From Maricaulis sp047308265 (GTDB lineage: Bacteria; Pseudomonadota; Alphaproteobacteria; Caulobacterales; Maricaulaceae): a DNA stretch of 64,000 nt. A program made the translations under genes and the position numbers. The stretch is from positions 62,001 through 126,000 of the forward strand of contig NZ_JBKQWY010000011.1 in the NCBI RefSeq assembly GCF_047308265.1, given 5' to 3'. The notes under the pieces were generated by a model. It had not been told where the DNA came from, searched no databases, and was given only the letters and a program-made list of their open reading frames with translations. This document shows, in pieces, positions 62,058 to 64,000 of this stretch (within the stretch, counting starts at the first letter, position 1; every line of letters begins with the position of its first letter).

Positions 62058-64000
62058 ATGGCCCGCAAACTCACTTTCAACCGCCCCCAGCGCTCGGATG
62101 AGGCGCTGATTATGGGAACACACGACCAGCACGCTCTGGACGAAGAGGCGGCCCTGCGCGCAGCCCTTCTCAATTCGGCTCTGGATTGCATCGTCATCCT
62201 GGACGCAGACGGCAAGGTCATCGAACTCAATGCGGCGGCAGAGGAAACCTTTGGCTATCCGCGGCATGAAGTCATCGGCCGCGAAATGGCGGAACTGTTC
62301 ATTCCACATAAACTGCGTGATGCGCATCGGGCCGGAATGGCGCGTTACCTGGCGACCGGAGAAGCCGCAGTCATCGGCAAACGCATCGAGGTCCCAGCCC
62401 TTCATGCGGATGGGCGCGAGCTCTTGGTCGAACTGGCCGTGTCGGCGGTGCATCTGGACAGCGGTACTTTTTTCACCGCCTATCTGCGTGACATCACGGA
62501 AGTGCGTGCCAAGGAAGCCGCGCTCAAAGCCTCCGAACAACGCTATCAGGATTTGTTCGAGCGTTCGGGCGATGCAATCTTTGTCCACCGCCTCGATGGC
62601 GAGATCGTGGATGTCAATGTTCGTGCAGAGGAGTTGACCGGTCGGGCGCGCGACCAGCTTGTGGGTCGACACATCAAGACGCTCCACCCTAAATCCGACC
62701 ATGCCAAGGCCAAACAAGCCGTGACATCAGTTCTGTCCAAGGGCCATACCCGGATGGAAATCGCCTTCCTCAATGCCAAGGGGAAACCCATCCAGACCGA
62801 GGTGAATGCACGCGCCTTTGAAAGCAATGGGGAGACCCTGGTGCATGGCGTGGTCCGGGACATGTCGCGCGAACGGCGCGCAGATCGCGAGCGTCAGCGT
62901 TACCAGCATCTGCTGGCCTCGGCCGAGAATATTGCGGACATGGGTAGCTGGGAATGGTCTTCCGTGACCGGCGAACTCCTGTGGTCGGAGAGCGCAAAAC
63001 TGATCCTGGGCCTGCCCGATATCGATCATATCACACTCAAACGCTATCTCTCCCACGTTCATCCGGATGATCGTCTCACCGTGATCGAAGGCATGCGCGA
63101 CGCTGCGCGAGGCGAAGGCCGGGCCCAGATCGAGCACCGGGCGCATGATCGCAACGGAGAAGAGCTCTACATTCAGGTCCGCTGCGAACCGCAACCCATC
63201 GAGGGCGGGGTCCGTCTTGTCGGAACGATCCAGGACCTGACCCCGGTTCGCGATTCAGAAAATGCCTTGCGGGACGCCAAGGATCAGGCCGAGAAGGCCA
63301 GCCAGGCCAAATCTGAGTTTCTGGCCAATATGAGCCATGAGATGCGCACGCCGCTCAACGGAGTCATCGGGCCGCTGAGCCTGCTTGATCGCGGTGCGCT
63401 GAGCGCCCGTCAAAGCGAGCTGGTCGACATGGCCGAACGCTCGGCGGAAAGCCTGCTGACCCTGATCGACGAAATCCTCGACATTAGCCATATCGAGTCT
63501 GGCCATTTCGAACTGAAGAACCAGCCCTATTCTCCCGCTGCACTCATGGCCCAGGTCCAAGAGATCTTCACGGCGCCAGCTGTCGAGAAAGGCCTGGGAC
63601 TGAGCGTGGAACACCTTGATCTGCCCGAACGCATTATGGGGGATGAAGGCCGGGTCCGGCAGGTCCTCTTCAACCTGGTCGGCAATGCTGTGAAATATAC
63701 AGAGCGAGGCCAGATCAAGGTGACGGCCCGCCGCACGATGACCGGAAAGGTCATGCTGGAAGTGGCCGACACCGGCCCCGGCATTCCTGAAGACCTCACA
63801 CCGCGCCTGTTCAATCGTTTCGAGCAGGCCGATGCCCGTGAGGGTGGCGCCATCAAGGGCGTCGGTCTGGGTCTGGCCATCTGCCGGGAACTGGTCGAAC
63901 GCATGGATGGCCGGATCGGGGTCGACAGTCAGCCCGGCGAAGGCGCGCGTTTCTGGGTCTCGCTGCCTCTCAATGAGGCTCCTCGGGCCTCGAGTACACG
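62058..64000 (+). CDS. PAS-domain sensor histidine kinase (3' end outside window)
   Basis: Open frame of 647 codons that runs off the window; ATG at 62058 with AGGA eight bases upstream. Three PAS modules are visible: DCIVILDADGKVIELNAAAEETFGYPRHEVIGR, DAIFVHRLDGEIVDVNVRAEELTGRARDQLVGR and a third GSWEWSSVTGELLWSESAKLILGL. Then HisKA with the phospho-His in SEFLANMSHEMRTPLNGVIGPL, N box NLVGNAVKYTERG, G1 ADTGPGIPED, G2 GVGLGLAICRELVERMDG. No membrane segment, so a cytosolic sensor. A receiver domain may follow beyond the window (hybrid kinase), judging from HEMRTPLNG, which is common in hybrids. Placed after the polysaccharide genes and so a candidate regulator of them. Confidence 0.92.
   Translation, partial: MARKLTFNRPQRSDEALIMGTHDQHALDEEAALRAALLNSALDCIVILDADGKVIELNAAAEETFGYPRHEVIGREMAELFIPHKLRDAHRAGMARYLATGEAAVIGKRIEVPALHADGRELLVELAVSAVHLDSGTFFTAYLRDITEVRAKEAALKASEQRYQDLFERSGDAIFVHRLDGEIVDVNVRAEELTGRARDQLVGRHIKTLHPKSDHAKAKQAVTSVLSKGHTRMEIAFLNAKGKPIQTEVNARAFESNGETLVHGVVRDMSRERRADRERQRYQHLLASAENIADMGSWEWSSVTGELLWSESAKLILGLPDIDHITLKRYLSHVHPDDRLTVIEGMRDAARGEGRAQIEHRAHDRNGEELYIQVRCEPQPIEGGVRLVGTIQDLTPVRDSENALRDAKDQAEKASQAKSEFLANMSHEMRTPLNGVIGPLSLLDRGALSARQSELVDMAERSAESLLTLIDEILDISHIESGHFELKNQPYSPAALMAQVQEIFTAPAVEKGLGLSVEHLDLPERIMGDEGRVRQVLFNLVGNAVKYTERGQIKVTARRTMTGKVMLEVADTGPGIPEDLTPRLFNRFEQADAREGGAIKGVGLGLAICRELVERMDGRIGVDSQPGEGARFWVSLPLNEAPRASST

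Overview
The window looks like a piece of an alphaproteobacterial chromosome of high GC content, most likely from a stalked or marine relative of Caulobacter (Maricaulis/Hyphomonas type). This rests on the close resemblance of the xylonate dehydratase, xylose dehydrogenase and XylX proteins to the Caulobacter Weimberg-pathway enzymes, on the SapC / tryptophan-halogenase-like / TonB-receptor constellation, on LacI-type operators built on TGRTANCGCTNNCA, and on a Wza/Wzy-type polysaccharide locus resembling holdfast and EPS loci. The taxonomy is inference; no rRNA or tRNA gene was seen, nor any CRISPR array, phage or insertion sequence.

Layout. 1-3.7 kb: a minus-strand 1-Cys peroxiredoxin / BigR-like ArsR repressor / metallo-beta-lactamase (persulfide-dioxygenase-like) operon, cut by the window edge, then a TetR-controlled operon (NmrA-like oxidoreductase, DUF1772 membrane protein, TetR). 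3.8-7.3 kb: an rRNA methyltransferase-like gene, then a DUF1330 gene, a small coiled-coil ORF, a TetR gene and an alpha/beta hydrolase; near-identical palindromes precede the DUF1330 gene and the hydrolase. 7.3-34.5 kb: a large xylan/xylose utilisation island. It encodes an outer-membrane TonB receptor, a halogenase-like flavoprotein and SapC, two paralogous GH26-like lipoproteins, a sugar porter and a GPH symporter, a GH43 beta-xylosidase, aldose epimerase, a LacI regulator with a PhyH dioxygenase, four Weimberg steps (xylose dehydrogenase, xylonolactonase, xylonate dehydratase, XylX) and also the isomerase route (xylose isomerase, xylulokinase, transaldolase). Six LacI-type operators tie the parts together. 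Only the alpha-ketoglutarate semialdehyde dehydrogenase step of the Weimberg route is not in the window.

34.5-42.3 kb: a cell-surface-signalling locus on the minus strand in transcription order ECF sigma, FecR anti-sigma, TonB receptor, and a second TonB receptor with an STN signalling domain. The STN receptor is split by a +1 change in a run of eight G (C on the plus strand). 42.4-51.1 kb: a PHP-domain protein, a STAS protein with a NIT-domain chemoreceptor, a large M14 peptidase with a GATase-like tail, a crotonase-family enzyme and GalE.

51.1-64 kb: an exopolysaccharide (possibly holdfast-like) locus. A plus-strand operon encodes a small unknown protein, a Wza-like exporter, a Wzz-like co-polymerase, a Wzy-like polymerase and a GT4. 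A convergent minus-strand operon encodes a Wzx-like flippase and two GT2 enzymes. A divergent plus gene encodes an unusual fusion of a WecG/TagA/CpsF domain with the initiating phosphoglycosyl transferase, followed by a PAS-histidine kinase that runs off the window. Inverted repeats built on TTGCGAA/TTCGCAA lie in the three long intergenic regions of this locus and may be sites for one regulator.
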